Source: Acidobacteriota bacterium
Lineage (GTDB): Bacteria; Acidobacteriota; Vicinamibacteria; Vicinamibacterales; CAVVIG01
Assembly: GCA_003222395.1 (NCBI GenBank)
Contig: QHWB01000055.1
Coordinates: 1 to 64,000 of the forward strand
Reading direction: 5' to 3'
DNA: 64,000 bases
A program made the translations under genes and the position numbers. Below are positions 33,339 to 43,069 of this stretch, one piece after another. The number at the start of each line of letters is the position of its first letter. The first letter of the stretch is position 1. The notes under the pieces are model-generated. The model searched no databases. It saw only the letters and a list, made by a program, of their open reading frames with translations, and was not told where the DNA came from.

Positions 33339-34400
33339 TCAACGTTTGGGATCGTATATCGCTTCGCCTTCCGTCTGTCTCAAAACCAAACGCGTCACCT
33401 TGCCGTCGGCGTCCAAAAAGAACTCTGCGACTGCACCTGTCGACTCAAACATCGTCTCCGATTGCGGGATCAGAGGGAGCGCATTCAAGTACAGTCGGCC
33501 ATTAACCAGGCTGACGTTTTGGTTCATACCCATAAAGCCCACGACAGCCCGTGACCCTTCGCGAAACGCATACGTTCCGGTGTATTTTTCGAGAATGACT
33601 GAACCGATGTGCAGACCTTTGTTTGCAGTGCCCACCATGTGAACGCTAGCGCGGTTGTTCTCGTTGCAGACATTCTCGAGCATGTCCGTATCGGGTCTGT
33701 AGTTCACCGCCACGGACAAGGTGAGAGGCTTGCTCAACGTTTCGGGATCATCGAAAGTGATCTGATACCGCATGCGTCCGAAATCGACACGCCGAAATGT
33801 TTCGGTGACGCGCAGCTTTTCGGAATGAGGGTGACCTGCCCGATCGAGCCAGGTCCGGTCATTGAACCCAGCGGACTCAACCACGAGCGTGTCGCCCTCC
33901 CAATGACCGACCGAGTATCCTAACCAGGTCGGGTTCGGATCTTCCGGTAGCTTCCGTCCATCCATGTAGATCTGGCGGTAACGCCCGGTACCACTCTCGA
34001 AGAGCACGGCCACGACAGTCGGCGATTGGATGACACGGTACATCGTGTTGATCGCCTCCGAGGGACCACCCGGCAAGCAGTTCGTTACGGGATCGTCTCG
34101 CCTGAAGTCTGCGACGCGCTCCAAGAAGATGGCTTCAGCCGCTGGCCGGAAGATGGCTTCATCCTTCAGATCTTGAATGAGATTAAAGCGGTAAGGATTT
34201 ACTTCGGGCTGCCAGATGCCGGAGAAATCCGGCTTGCCATCAGGCGTCCTGGGCGCGGGCGCAGTCAGGTTCGGTTTACCGTCGGCGGTCCGTGGAATCC
34301 CCGGCGTTCGCCAGTCGAGCCATTGAGCGTTCAGCGACGCCGAGAGTAGCCATAACGCCGACGCGATCGCGATTCTATGCATGATGGGCTTGCTCCTCAT
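33339..34400 (-). CDS. hypothetical secreted protein with repeated TPDGKPDFSGIW motif
   Basis: 353 aa, signal peptide, RTADGKPNLTAPAPRTPDGKPDFSGIWQ, GHWEGDTLVVESAGFNDRTWLD. Confidence 0.7.
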   Translation of the reverse strand: MRSKPIMHRIAIASALWLLSASLNAQWLDWRTPGIPRTADGKPNLTAPAPRTPDGKPDFSGIWQPEVNPYRFNLIQDLKDEAIFRPAAEAIFLERVADFRRDDPVTNCLPGGPSEAINTMYRVIQSPTVVAVLFESGTGRYRQIYMDGRKLPEDPNPTWLGYSVGHWEGDTLVVESAGFNDRTWLDRAGHPHSEKLRVTETFRRVDFGRMRYQITFDDPETLSKPLTLSVAVNYRPDTDMLENVCNENNRASVHMVGTANKGLHIGSVILEKYTGTYAFREGSRAVVGFMGMNQNVSLVNGRLYLNALPLIPQSETMFESTGAVAEFFLDADGKVTRLVLRQTEGEAIYDPKR

Positions 34401-34487
34401 TGCGCCAAATCGATCGAAGAAGTAATCGTCGTATTTTGCCGTAAGGTGCCAACCTGTGGCTACGGAAAAGAGCGTAGGTAGCTACAG

Positions 34488-34898
34488 CTAGAAGAAGCCG
34501 TTGAGGAATGCCGCCGCTACATCGGAGATACCGACGATCTTGTTTGTCGCCTGGCGGTAGAACTTGAAATTGAGCTCCGTTTCAGGGCCGCCGTCGTTCC
34601 ATTTGGTGAAGGGCTTGAGTTCGCTCCGTCCGAGACGGTCCTTCGCGAGCGCAGTGCGCTTGACCGTGATGCTCACGCGCGGCGTCTGCCGGGCGAGGCC
34701 ACGCTTCTTCGCGGCCGCTCCGGCGGAGGTCACCGCCCCGCGTGCGATCAGGCCCTGGCCGCGTTCGTTCTCGCTCGCGAACACGAAGATCGTGTCGCCC
34801 TTGGCGATGCGTTTGCCGCCATACATCGTTTTCTGCGCGACGAACCGGAACACTTTCGCCCGTGCATTGCGCACCTCGGCCTTGATCGCGAACGCCAT
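34488..34898 (-). CDS. hypothetical protein
   Basis: MAFAIKAEVRNARAKVFRFVAQKTMYGGKRIAKGDTIFVFASENERGQGLIARG...; start chosen within 220-aa ORF. Confidence 0.6.
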   Translation of the reverse strand: MAFAIKAEVRNARAKVFRFVAQKTMYGGKRIAKGDTIFVFASENERGQGLIARGAVTSAGAAAKKRGLARQTPRVSITVKRTALAKDRLGRSELKPFTKWNDGGPETELNFKFYRQATNKIVGISDVAAAFLNGFF

Positions 34899-35546
34899 TT
34901 CTCCTTCCTCGCCCCCACGATGTCGTCGGCGGTTGAAGTTGGCCGGTAGTTTGATATTGCGGCGCATGTTTGTCTCCGGGAGAAAGACTGGCCGGAGTCG
35001 CTGGTTCCACGCTGGTCCGACGGCACCACAGATCAAGTACCTAGCCTGTGGGAAGTTCAATCGCGTGATCGGCTCACGCTGTAACTTATCGATCTTACGA
35101 GATGCCGCCTGTCGTAAGACTCCCATGGACGTGCGCGAGTACCACCTCACTGTCGGAGTGAAGCTCTCCGACCGATGACCTGTTTATCGACCGCATCAGG
35201 TCAATCGTGGCATTCGCGAGGGGCTGTACCCGCGAAGCATTTCGGTCATCACCGCGTGATTATTCAATCGCTCGATGGTATTGATTTCGGAGGCTCCATT
35301 AGGTCGAGGTTGGAAGCTTGCTGCCGCATCGCCGCCAGCTGTTCGGCGACCGCGGATCGTCGCCGGGCGTGTACTCGGTTTTCGTGTGAAATTTCGCGAC
35401 CGTCGGCGCGACCTTTATTCGCCTGTTCCTGCGCGTGATTGACGGAGCGAGCTCAAAACGTTCTTTGCAATTGGCGCGCTACCGTGCTAGACACGCGGCC
35501 CACCAGCGCTCATCGTTCGCCGGCCGCCGGCGAGAGGACCAACAAG

Positions 35547-38500
35547 ATGTTCCGACTGCGGCACGCCATGATCCTGCTTCTCGCGCTGCCTGCGACCGTA
35601 CTCGCGCAGAGCGGCCGACCGCAAGTCAACCGCGATTCATACCACGACGTGTCGCCTCCGCTTCGCGAGATGCCGCCCGGCCCGGATGTCGTCGGCATAC
35701 TGGAAGCCGAGCCGGTGCGTCGCATTCCGTCGTCGCGCATCCCGTCGTTTGGTCCGGATCCGGTGCTACAGCCTCGGAGGACGGGCCTCGCGGCGGCGGT
35801 TGCCCCGGTGACGAACTTCGACGGCATCGGAAACGGCGTCACGGGGCCCGGCGGAACGTTCACGGTCAATTCGGCGCCGCCCGACACCAATGCCGCGGTC
35901 GGCCCCACCCACGTCGTTGAAACCGTCAACACCGATCTCGCCGTGTTCAACAAAACGACCGGTGCGATAGTCTTCGGGCCGGTTCCGATCAACACGCTGT
36001 GGTCGGGTTTCGGTGGCGGCTGTCAGGTCGACAACGACGGCGATCCGATCGTCACTTACGATCGCCTCGCGGATCGCTGGATCATCTCCCAGTTCCAGGT
36101 GACGACGACGCCCTTCCAACAGTGCGTCGCGGTCTCGCAGACGCCCGACCCGACGGGCGCGTATTTCCGCTATGCGTTCAACTACTCGGGATTTCCGGAC
36201 TACCCGAAGATGGGCGTCTGGCCGGACGCGTATTACATCACCTACAACATGTTCAACAACGCCGGCACGTCGTTCCTCGGCGCGCAGGTGTGCGCGTTCG
36301 ACCGCGCGAACATGCTGACCGGCGCCGCGGCGACGCAGCAGTGCTTCTCGACGTCCACGTCGTTCGGCGGCCTCCTTCCCGCCGACCTCGACGGAACGAT
36401 CCTCCCCCCTGCCGGTGCCCCCAACCCGGTCGTGGCGCTGGGCGCGACCAGCACCTCGCTCGCCTACTGGAAGTTCCACGTCGACTGGACGACGCCGGCG
36501 AACTCGACGTTCACGGGACCGACGTCTCTGACCGTGGCGTCCTACACCGAGGCGTGCGGAGCGAGCGGCAGCTGCATCCCGCAGAGCGGTGGCGGATCGC
36601 TCGATTCGCTCTCAGACCGGCTGATGTACCGCGCCGCCTATCGGGCCTTCGCCGACGGCCATCACTCGATTGTCACCAATCACGCCGTGACGGTCGGGAC
36701 GAATGTCGGCGTCCGCTGGTACGAACTCCACGTCGACGCAGCGAATAATCTCAGCGTCTTCCAATCTGGCACCTACGCTCCTGACACGGCCTTCCGGTGG
36801 ATGGGCAGCATCGCGATGGACGAGGCGGGCAACATCGCACTCGGCTTCTCGACGTCCTCGAGCGCGACGAAGCCGTCGATCCGCTACACCGGCCGGCTCG
36901 CCGGCGACGCGTCCGGGACGATGACGCAGGGCGAAGGCATCATCATCACCGGCGCTGGCGCGCAGGGCAGCACGTTGTCGCGGTGGGGCGATTATTCGTC
37001 GCTGCAGATCGATCCGGTCGACGATTGCACGTTCTGGTATGCGAACGAATACATTCCGGCCAACGGCACATTCAACTGGAAAACGCGTATCGCCTCCTTC
37101 AAGTTGCCGGGCTGCGGCGCACCCGCCGCCAACGATTTCTCGATTGCGGCAAACCCGGCGTCGCTGACAGTCGCGCAGGGCAGCTCCGCGACGAGCACGA
37201 TCAACACGGCGGTGACTAGCGGCGCCGCGCAGTCGGTGACGTTCAGCGTGAGTGGCGCGCCGGCTGGCGCCACCGCGTCGCTGTCGCCCTCGACGGTCAC
37301 TGCCGGTAACGCATCGACGCTGACGTTCGATGCGGGCACGGCAGCGGCCGGGACGTACACGTTGACGATCACCGGAACCGCGACGTCGGGAAGCCACTCG
37401 ACGTCCGTGTCGGTCACGTTGACGCCGCCGGCGGCTTCGGACTTCGGCATCGCCGCATCGCCGGCGTCGGCCTCGGTCGTGTCCGGCGGCTCCGCGATGT
37501 ACTCGGTGACGACGAGCGCCGTCACCGGCAGCGCGGAGTCGGCCGCGTTGAGCATCTCGGGCCTGCCGGCAGGCGCGAGCGCCAGCTTCGCGCCGACCTC
37601 GGTAACAGCCGGCGGCAGCTCGACGCTGACCGTTAACTCCGGCACCGCCGCAGTCGGGACCTACACGCTCACGATCACGGGGACGGCGCCATCAGCGACG
37701 CATTCGACCACGGTCTCACTGACCATCAACTCGCAGACGCCTCCCGACTTCACGATCGCCGTGTCGCCGGCGTCGGCGTCGGTGGCCGCCGGCAGCTCCA
37801 CGTCCTACTCGGTGACAACTACCGCAGTCAACGGCAGCACGCAGTCGATCACGTTGAGTGTTTCGGGGCTGCCGAGCGGTGTGACCGGCTCGTTTTCGCC
37901 GGCGACGGTGACCGCTGGGTCCTCATCGACGCTGACGATTTCGGCGAGTGCGCCTGCCGCCGCGAGCACGACCACGTTCTCCGTGACCGGCACGTCGGGC
38001 ACGACGGTGCACACGGCGTCAGCGTCGATCACGGTCACGGCCGGCGGACCGGCGACGCTCACCGACGGCGTTCCAGTGACCAACATCTCCGGCGCGACCG
38101 GGTCGCAGCAGTTCTGGGTGATGAGCGTGCCCGCGGGCAAGGATACGTTGACCATCTCGATCAGCGGCGGCAGCGGTGACGCGGATCTGTACGTCCGGTT
38201 CGGCAGCCAGCCGACGACGTCGCTGTTCGATTGCCGGCCGTTCATCACGGGCAACAACGAGACCTGCACCTTCAACGCACCAGCGCCCGGATCGTACTTC
38301 GTGATGATTCGCGGCTTCGCGGCGTTCTCGGGCGTGACGTTGACGGGACGCACCGCGACGACGGCGGTGCTCACCAACGGGGTGCCGGTCGCCGGCATCA
38401 GCGGGGCCTCGGGGTCACAGCAGTTCTGGAAGCTTCCGGTTCCTGCCGGCAAGACGAGCCTGACCTTCACGATCAGCGGCGGCACCGGCGACGCGGATCT

Positions 38501-38675
38501 CTATGTCCGGTTCAGTGCGAAGCCGACGACCTCGACGTTCAACTGTCGGCCGTTCCTGGACGGCAACAGCGAGACGTGCACGTTCACCAACCCGTCGGCG
38601 GGCGACTGGTACGTGATGATTCGCGGTTTCGCGGCGTTCTCGGGCGTGACGCTGAAAGGCCAGTACACACCGTAG
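35547..38675 (+). CDS. large secreted protein with Ig-like repeats and two C-terminal PPC domains
   Basis: Signal peptide MFRLRHAMILLLALPATVLAQ; three tandem ~100-aa repeats (NPASLTVAQGSSA.., SPASASVVSGGSA.., SPASASVAAGSST..); two PPC repeats (GDADLYVRFGSQPTTSLFDCRPF.. / GDADLYVRFSAKPTTSTFNCRPF..). Confidence 0.85.
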   Translation: MFRLRHAMILLLALPATVLAQSGRPQVNRDSYHDVSPPLREMPPGPDVVGILEAEPVRRIPSSRIPSFGPDPVLQPRRTGLAAAVAPVTNFDGIGNGVTGPGGTFTVNSAPPDTNAAVGPTHVVETVNTDLAVFNKTTGAIVFGPVPINTLWSGFGGGCQVDNDGDPIVTYDRLADRWIISQFQVTTTPFQQCVAVSQTPDPTGAYFRYAFNYSGFPDYPKMGVWPDAYYITYNMFNNAGTSFLGAQVCAFDRANMLTGAAATQQCFSTSTSFGGLLPADLDGTILPPAGAPNPVVALGATSTSLAYWKFHVDWTTPANSTFTGPTSLTVASYTEACGASGSCIPQSGGGSLDSLSDRLMYRAAYRAFADGHHSIVTNHAVTVGTNVGVRWYELHVDAANNLSVFQSGTYAPDTAFRWMGSIAMDEAGNIALGFSTSSSATKPSIRYTGRLAGDASGTMTQGEGIIITGAGAQGSTLSRWGDYSSLQIDPVDDCTFWYANEYIPANGTFNWKTRIASFKLPGCGAPAANDFSIAANPASLTVAQGSSATSTINTAVTSGAAQSVTFSVSGAPAGATASLSPSTVTAGNASTLTFDAGTAAAGTYTLTITGTATSGSHSTSVSVTLTPPAASDFGIAASPASASVVSGGSAMYSVTTSAVTGSAESAALSISGLPAGASASFAPTSVTAGGSSTLTVNSGTAAVGTYTLTITGTAPSATHSTTVSLTINSQTPPDFTIAVSPASASVAAGSSTSYSVTTTAVNGSTQSITLSVSGLPSGVTGSFSPATVTAGSSSTLTISASAPAAASTTTFSVTGTSGTTVHTASASITVTAGGPATLTDGVPVTNISGATGSQQFWVMSVPAGKDTLTISISGGSGDADLYVRFGSQPTTSLFDCRPFITGNNETCTFNAPAPGSYFVMIRGFAAFSGVTLTGRTATTAVLTNGVPVAGISGASGSQQFWKLPVPAGKTSLTFTISGGTGDADLYVRFSAKPTTSTFNCRPFLDGNSETCTFTNPSAGDWYVMIRGFAAFSGVTLKGQYTP

Positions 38676-38752
38676 CGCGACGTCCGGACAGCGCGTCAAT
38701 TCCGTCGAGGTTGACTTCGGCGCGCACCGGTCGAACACTGGTCTTGAAACAT

Positions 38753-39199
38753 ATGCACCTCGAGCGATACTCAGCGGTCAGACTGGCGGGCCCGTTTTCA
38801 CGCGCGTTGATGGCCGCTGGCGTTCTGTCGGGATGCGCCATGGCTGCGACGCCGAGTCAACCCGACTCGGTGGTGAAGGCCGGTCAGTGGGGCGGGCAGC
38901 ACATTTCGATGACCATCGCTGCGGCGTCGACGGAGATCGAATTCGATTGCGGGCGCGCCACGGTGCCGGGCGCGATCGAGACCGACCGCGACGACAGGTT
39001 CGTCACCACCGGAACCTTTCTGCAGGATCGACCCGGTCCGACGACGCCGGACGGGCCCGCGCACCGTCCGATGCGCCTCTCAGGCACGGTGAAGGGCGAC
39101 GACATGCAGGTTTCGATCGTCCTCACCGACAGTAATGAGGATGTCGGCAACTTCACGTTGACGTTCGGCAGGACGGCACGCCTCGTGAAATGCAAGTGA
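38753..39199 (+). CDS. hypothetical lipoprotein
   Basis: MHLERYSAVRLAGPFSRALMAAGVLSGCAM lipobox-like signal; 148 aa. Confidence 0.6.
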   Translation: MHLERYSAVRLAGPFSRALMAAGVLSGCAMAATPSQPDSVVKAGQWGGQHISMTIAAASTEIEFDCGRATVPGAIETDRDDRFVTTGTFLQDRPGPTTPDGPAHRPMRLSGTVKGDDMQVSIVLTDSNEDVGNFTLTFGRTARLVKCK

Positions 39200-39295
39200 A
39201 CGCGGCGGTCGTTCCACATGTGCCGGCTCGAACCGAATTGCCTTGAGGAACAGGAGGTGCTTCGCGCGCGCAGAGAGAATCGTTTTTAGTACGCG

Positions 39296-40636
39296 TCAGA
39301 CGCCGGACAAGAGAGCGAGCTTGCCGGTGCTGTCACCAAACTTCTCTACGTTCACACCGAACTTCTCCATCAGGCTCAACGACAGATTCGCCAAGGGCGT
39401 GCCCTTCGGATACATCAGGTGACGATTGCCCTTCAGCTGTTGGTCGCGTCCGCCGACGACAACCACCGGCACGTTGTAGTTGTTGTGTGTGTTGCCGTCG
39501 CTCATGCCGCTGCCGTAGAGCACAACCGAATGGTCGAGCAGTGTTCCGTCGCCGTCGGGGATTGCCTGCAGCTTCTTCAGGAAATAGGCGAGCGTTTCGA
39601 CGTGATAGGTATTCAGCTTCGAGTACGCCGCCATCTTTTCCGGATTATTTCCGTGGTGCGACATCGCATGGTGCGCCTCCGGGAGGCCAATCTCGGCGTA
39701 CGAGCGATTGACATTTTCGCGCGCCATCATGAACGAGCTCACCCGCGTAATGTCCGCCTGAAACGCCAGGACCAGGAGATCGAACATCAGCTCGGCATAT
39801 TCCCTGAAAGTGTCCGGCACGCCGACCGGACGTTCCGGTATCCCGAAATCGAAGTTGGAGGATTCATTCCTCGCGATGCGCTGCTCCACATCGCGAACCG
39901 CATCGAGATACTCCGTGAGCTTGACGGCGTCGCGGCGGCCAAGCTTACGTCGAAGGTTGGCAATCTCTTCCGCCAATCCATCGAGAATGCTGCGGTCTTC
40001 CCGGCTCCGGGCCGCGCGCGCTTCGGCGCTGTCCCCGCTGCCAAACAGCCGTTCGAAGACAAAACGTGGATTGGTCTCCGACGGCAGCGGCATCGTCGGG
40101 CTCTTCCACGACATCGAGTTCATGTAGGCGCAGGCATATCCGTGATCGCAGGCGCCCACGACGTCGTTCCTGTCCACGGTCACTTCCAGCGACGTGAGCT
40201 TCGAGTCGCGACAGATCTGCTGGGCGATGAGCTGATCGATCGTCGTGCCGGCCTTCACGTCCGCGCCTTCGGTCTGCTTCGGGTGCACGCAGCTCATGAA
40301 CGCCGGCGCCGCCCGGGGATGCTGGCCGCCCGAGTCCCCCTGATCCGTCGCCGGGAAGTTGTCGAGGCCTGTGAAGACGAGCGTCCGATCGCGGAAGGCC
40401 TCAAGCGGCTTCAGGATTGGAGAGAACGTGAAACCTGCCCCTTCGGTCGAAGGCGTCCAGTCGTTCATGTTCGCCCCGTTCCCGCAATAGATCGCCGCGA
40501 ATCGAGGAGCGCCCTTCGCGGTCCTCGACTGGGCCGACATCACCGGCACCATCGCATCGAGGAGCGGCAGCGCCAACGTCGCACCCACACCGCGAATGAA
40601 CGTGCGCCGGGGCAATGCGATCTTGGTGATCACCAT
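39296..40636 (-). CDS. DUF1552 domain-containing protein (TAT-like signal)
   Basis: LPRRTFIRGVGATLALPLLDAMVP; NVNRSYAEIGLPEAHHAMSHHGNNPEKMAAYSKLNTYHV; LYGSGMSDGNTHNNYNVPVVVVGG. Confidence 0.92.
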   Translation of the reverse strand: MVITKIALPRRTFIRGVGATLALPLLDAMVPVMSAQSRTAKGAPRFAAIYCGNGANMNDWTPSTEGAGFTFSPILKPLEAFRDRTLVFTGLDNFPATDQGDSGGQHPRAAPAFMSCVHPKQTEGADVKAGTTIDQLIAQQICRDSKLTSLEVTVDRNDVVGACDHGYACAYMNSMSWKSPTMPLPSETNPRFVFERLFGSGDSAEARAARSREDRSILDGLAEEIANLRRKLGRRDAVKLTEYLDAVRDVEQRIARNESSNFDFGIPERPVGVPDTFREYAELMFDLLVLAFQADITRVSSFMMARENVNRSYAEIGLPEAHHAMSHHGNNPEKMAAYSKLNTYHVETLAYFLKKLQAIPDGDGTLLDHSVVLYGSGMSDGNTHNNYNVPVVVVGGRDQQLKGNRHLMYPKGTPLANLSLSLMEKFGVNVEKFGDSTGKLALLSGV

Positions 40637-40654
40637 TCGACACCTTCTCCCGCG

Positions 40655-43069
40655 CTAGTTCGCGCGTTGCTGCGCCATCCACATCTGAAACGGCGTGCTC
40701 CTGACGATAGCTTGCACGAGCGAGGCAAAACGGTAATTCGTCGCTGCGGCGTCGCGCTTGATCTGACGGACCGCCGGCGCATCGGCGGCGTCGAGCCCTC
40801 GTCCGAGTGCGTAGGTCAACAGATTCTCGGTCAGCGTCGTCAGAAAATCGTCGGCATGGGTCAGCAAAACCTTTCGGAGTTCCACAGGGCCCACGAACGT
40901 CGTCCCGTCCGGAAGCTTCGCCGTCGGATCGATGCGCGCGCCGGCTGCATCGACGTCCCGCCACTCGCCGATCGCATCGAAATTCTCGAGCGCGAAACCC
41001 AATTCGTCCATTTGCGCATGGCAGCTCGCGCAGACTGGATTGGCCCGGTGTTGCGCCATCTGCTCGCGCATCGGGAGGACCTTCGCCGGATTTCTTTCCT
41101 CCTTCAGCTCTGGCACGTTGGCGGGAGGCGCGGGAGGCGGTGTGCCGAAAATGTTCTCCAGGATCCACTTTCCGCGGATCACCGGCGACGTCCGGTTCGC
41201 GCGTGACGTGTCGGTCAGGATCGAGCCCTGACCGAGCAGCCCGCGACGCACGCTGTCCGGTGGAAGAGAGACGCGCCGGAATCGTTCGCCGTACACGCCG
41301 GCGATCCCGTAGTGCCGGGCCAGACGCTCGTTGAGGAACGTATAGTCGGCATCCAGCAGGTCGAGCACGCTTCGGTTCTCGCGGACGATACTGCCGAAGA
41401 ACAGCAACGTCTCGCTCTCGAACGCCTGACGCAGATTGTCGTCGAAGTGAAAGAGCAATTCCGGACTGGGTCTGAAGCCCGACACGTTGCGGATGTGGAG
41501 CCACTGGCCCGCGAAGTTGCTCGCCAACGCATCCGAGAGCGGATCGGCGAGCATCCGCGTCACCTGCTGTTCGAGTACGGCCGGATTGTGAAGCGTCTTC
41601 TTCTCCGCGACGCTCAGGAGCTCGTCATCTGGAATGCTGCTCCACAAGAAGAACGACAGACGCGAAGCCAGCTCCACGTCGGTAATGCGATACGGCATAC
41701 CAGGCGTCGCGGTCTCCGGTTGACCCTCGAAGCGGAACAGAAAGTTCGGGCTCACGAGGATGCTGCGCAGCGCGAGCTCGAGGCCGTATTCAAAGTGCGT
41801 TGGACCGCTTCCGGCTTCGCGCACGCCATCGCGGTATCGCGCCATAGGGATCTTGAGATCCTCGTCCGTCACGTGCCGCCGATACGCACGCCGCGCGGCA
41901 TTCGCGATGATGTTTTTCGCGCAGCGTGTCTCGTCGGCGAGCGAAGTCGGCCGGCAAACCAATAGTCGGCGTCGGCTGGGCGAATCGGGGGTCGCCGTCG
42001 CATCGGAAGCAGTCGGACCGGTAAGCGTCAGACTGGAAATTCCGGGCTCGCCATTGCCGGCTCTATAGGGATCGCGACGCAAGTACGGGTCGAACAGGTC
42101 TTCGACAAAGGCCGACGTCTTCTGGACGAAATACGTCTGAACGAGATGTGAGCCCGCTTTGACCGGCACGCGGAACTGAAGGGCCTCCAGCACTCTTTTC
42201 GTCCGCTCGTCCCCGCGCTCCTTTGCCATGTCCGGCCCGCCGACGATCGTTGTCCACACACGCGCCTGGTCGAGGCTCACATCGAGCTGTTGCGGCTCCG
42301 CGGTGAGCCCCATGATGCCGCCGTCGGCTCCGCTCTCCTTCAACCGCAGCTGGAACAGGTACTCGCCGTCGACGGGAAAGTCGAAGCGAATCGCCAATCC
42401 ACCGCGCGATCCCCACGGCAGATCCTCGCTCACGCGGGTGCCCTGGTTGCGATCCGTCGGGACGAAGACCGTCTCCGGCGACTGAGATCCGCGAACGTGC
42501 CCCAGCGCCATCTGACTGATTTTCACCGCGGCTCCGAGATAACGCTCCGCGAGGGCCGGCGACAGCGACAGCGCGTCGGCGTTGTTGTCGAAGCCGTACG
42601 CCGCGCTATCCGCCGGCAAGAGCGACGCCGGATCGATCTCGAGCGCGAACATGTCGCGGATGGCGTTCCGATATTCGACGCGGTTGAGACGATGCAGCGT
42701 GGGCCTGCCGGGGCTCGGATGCTCGAGCGCTGCGCGGTCGAGGCTCGCTTCGAGCCACGACGCGGCGCTGTCCGACAGCGCCTTGTCGGGGCGCGGACGT
42801 CCAACCGGCGGCATCGCACCGGTCCGCAACTTACGGACGACTTTTTCCCAGACATCGGCGTGTTCGCTGACCCGCTCCAAATCCAACACGTCGAGCGCGA
42901 GCCCGGCCGTCTTGATTCGCGTGTTGTGGCAGGTGACGCAGTACTTGTCGAACACGGCGCGAGGTGGAGGGCTCGCCGGCTGCGGCGACGCGGCCCTCCC
43001 CTGCGCTGCGTGTGCGGCGGGATCGAGCGCACACAACGCCGCGACCAGCGCCAGGCGATGTGCCCTCAT
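40655..43069 (-). CDS. DUF1587/DUF1592/DUF1588/DUF1585-type cytochrome-containing protein
   Basis: [96 protein letters not shown]-like segment. Confidence 0.92.
   Translation of the reverse strand: [804 protein letters not shown]

Noticed and set aside
37130-38040. Regularly spaced repeats that could suggest a repeat array
   Set aside because: They are diverged in-frame protein repeats of about 300 bp, not short identical repeats with unique spacers; not CRISPR.
39419-41206. 595-aa plus-strand ORF
   Set aside because: Arginine/histidine-rich shadow ORF antisense to the well-supported DUF1552 and DUF1592 genes in high-GC sequence.
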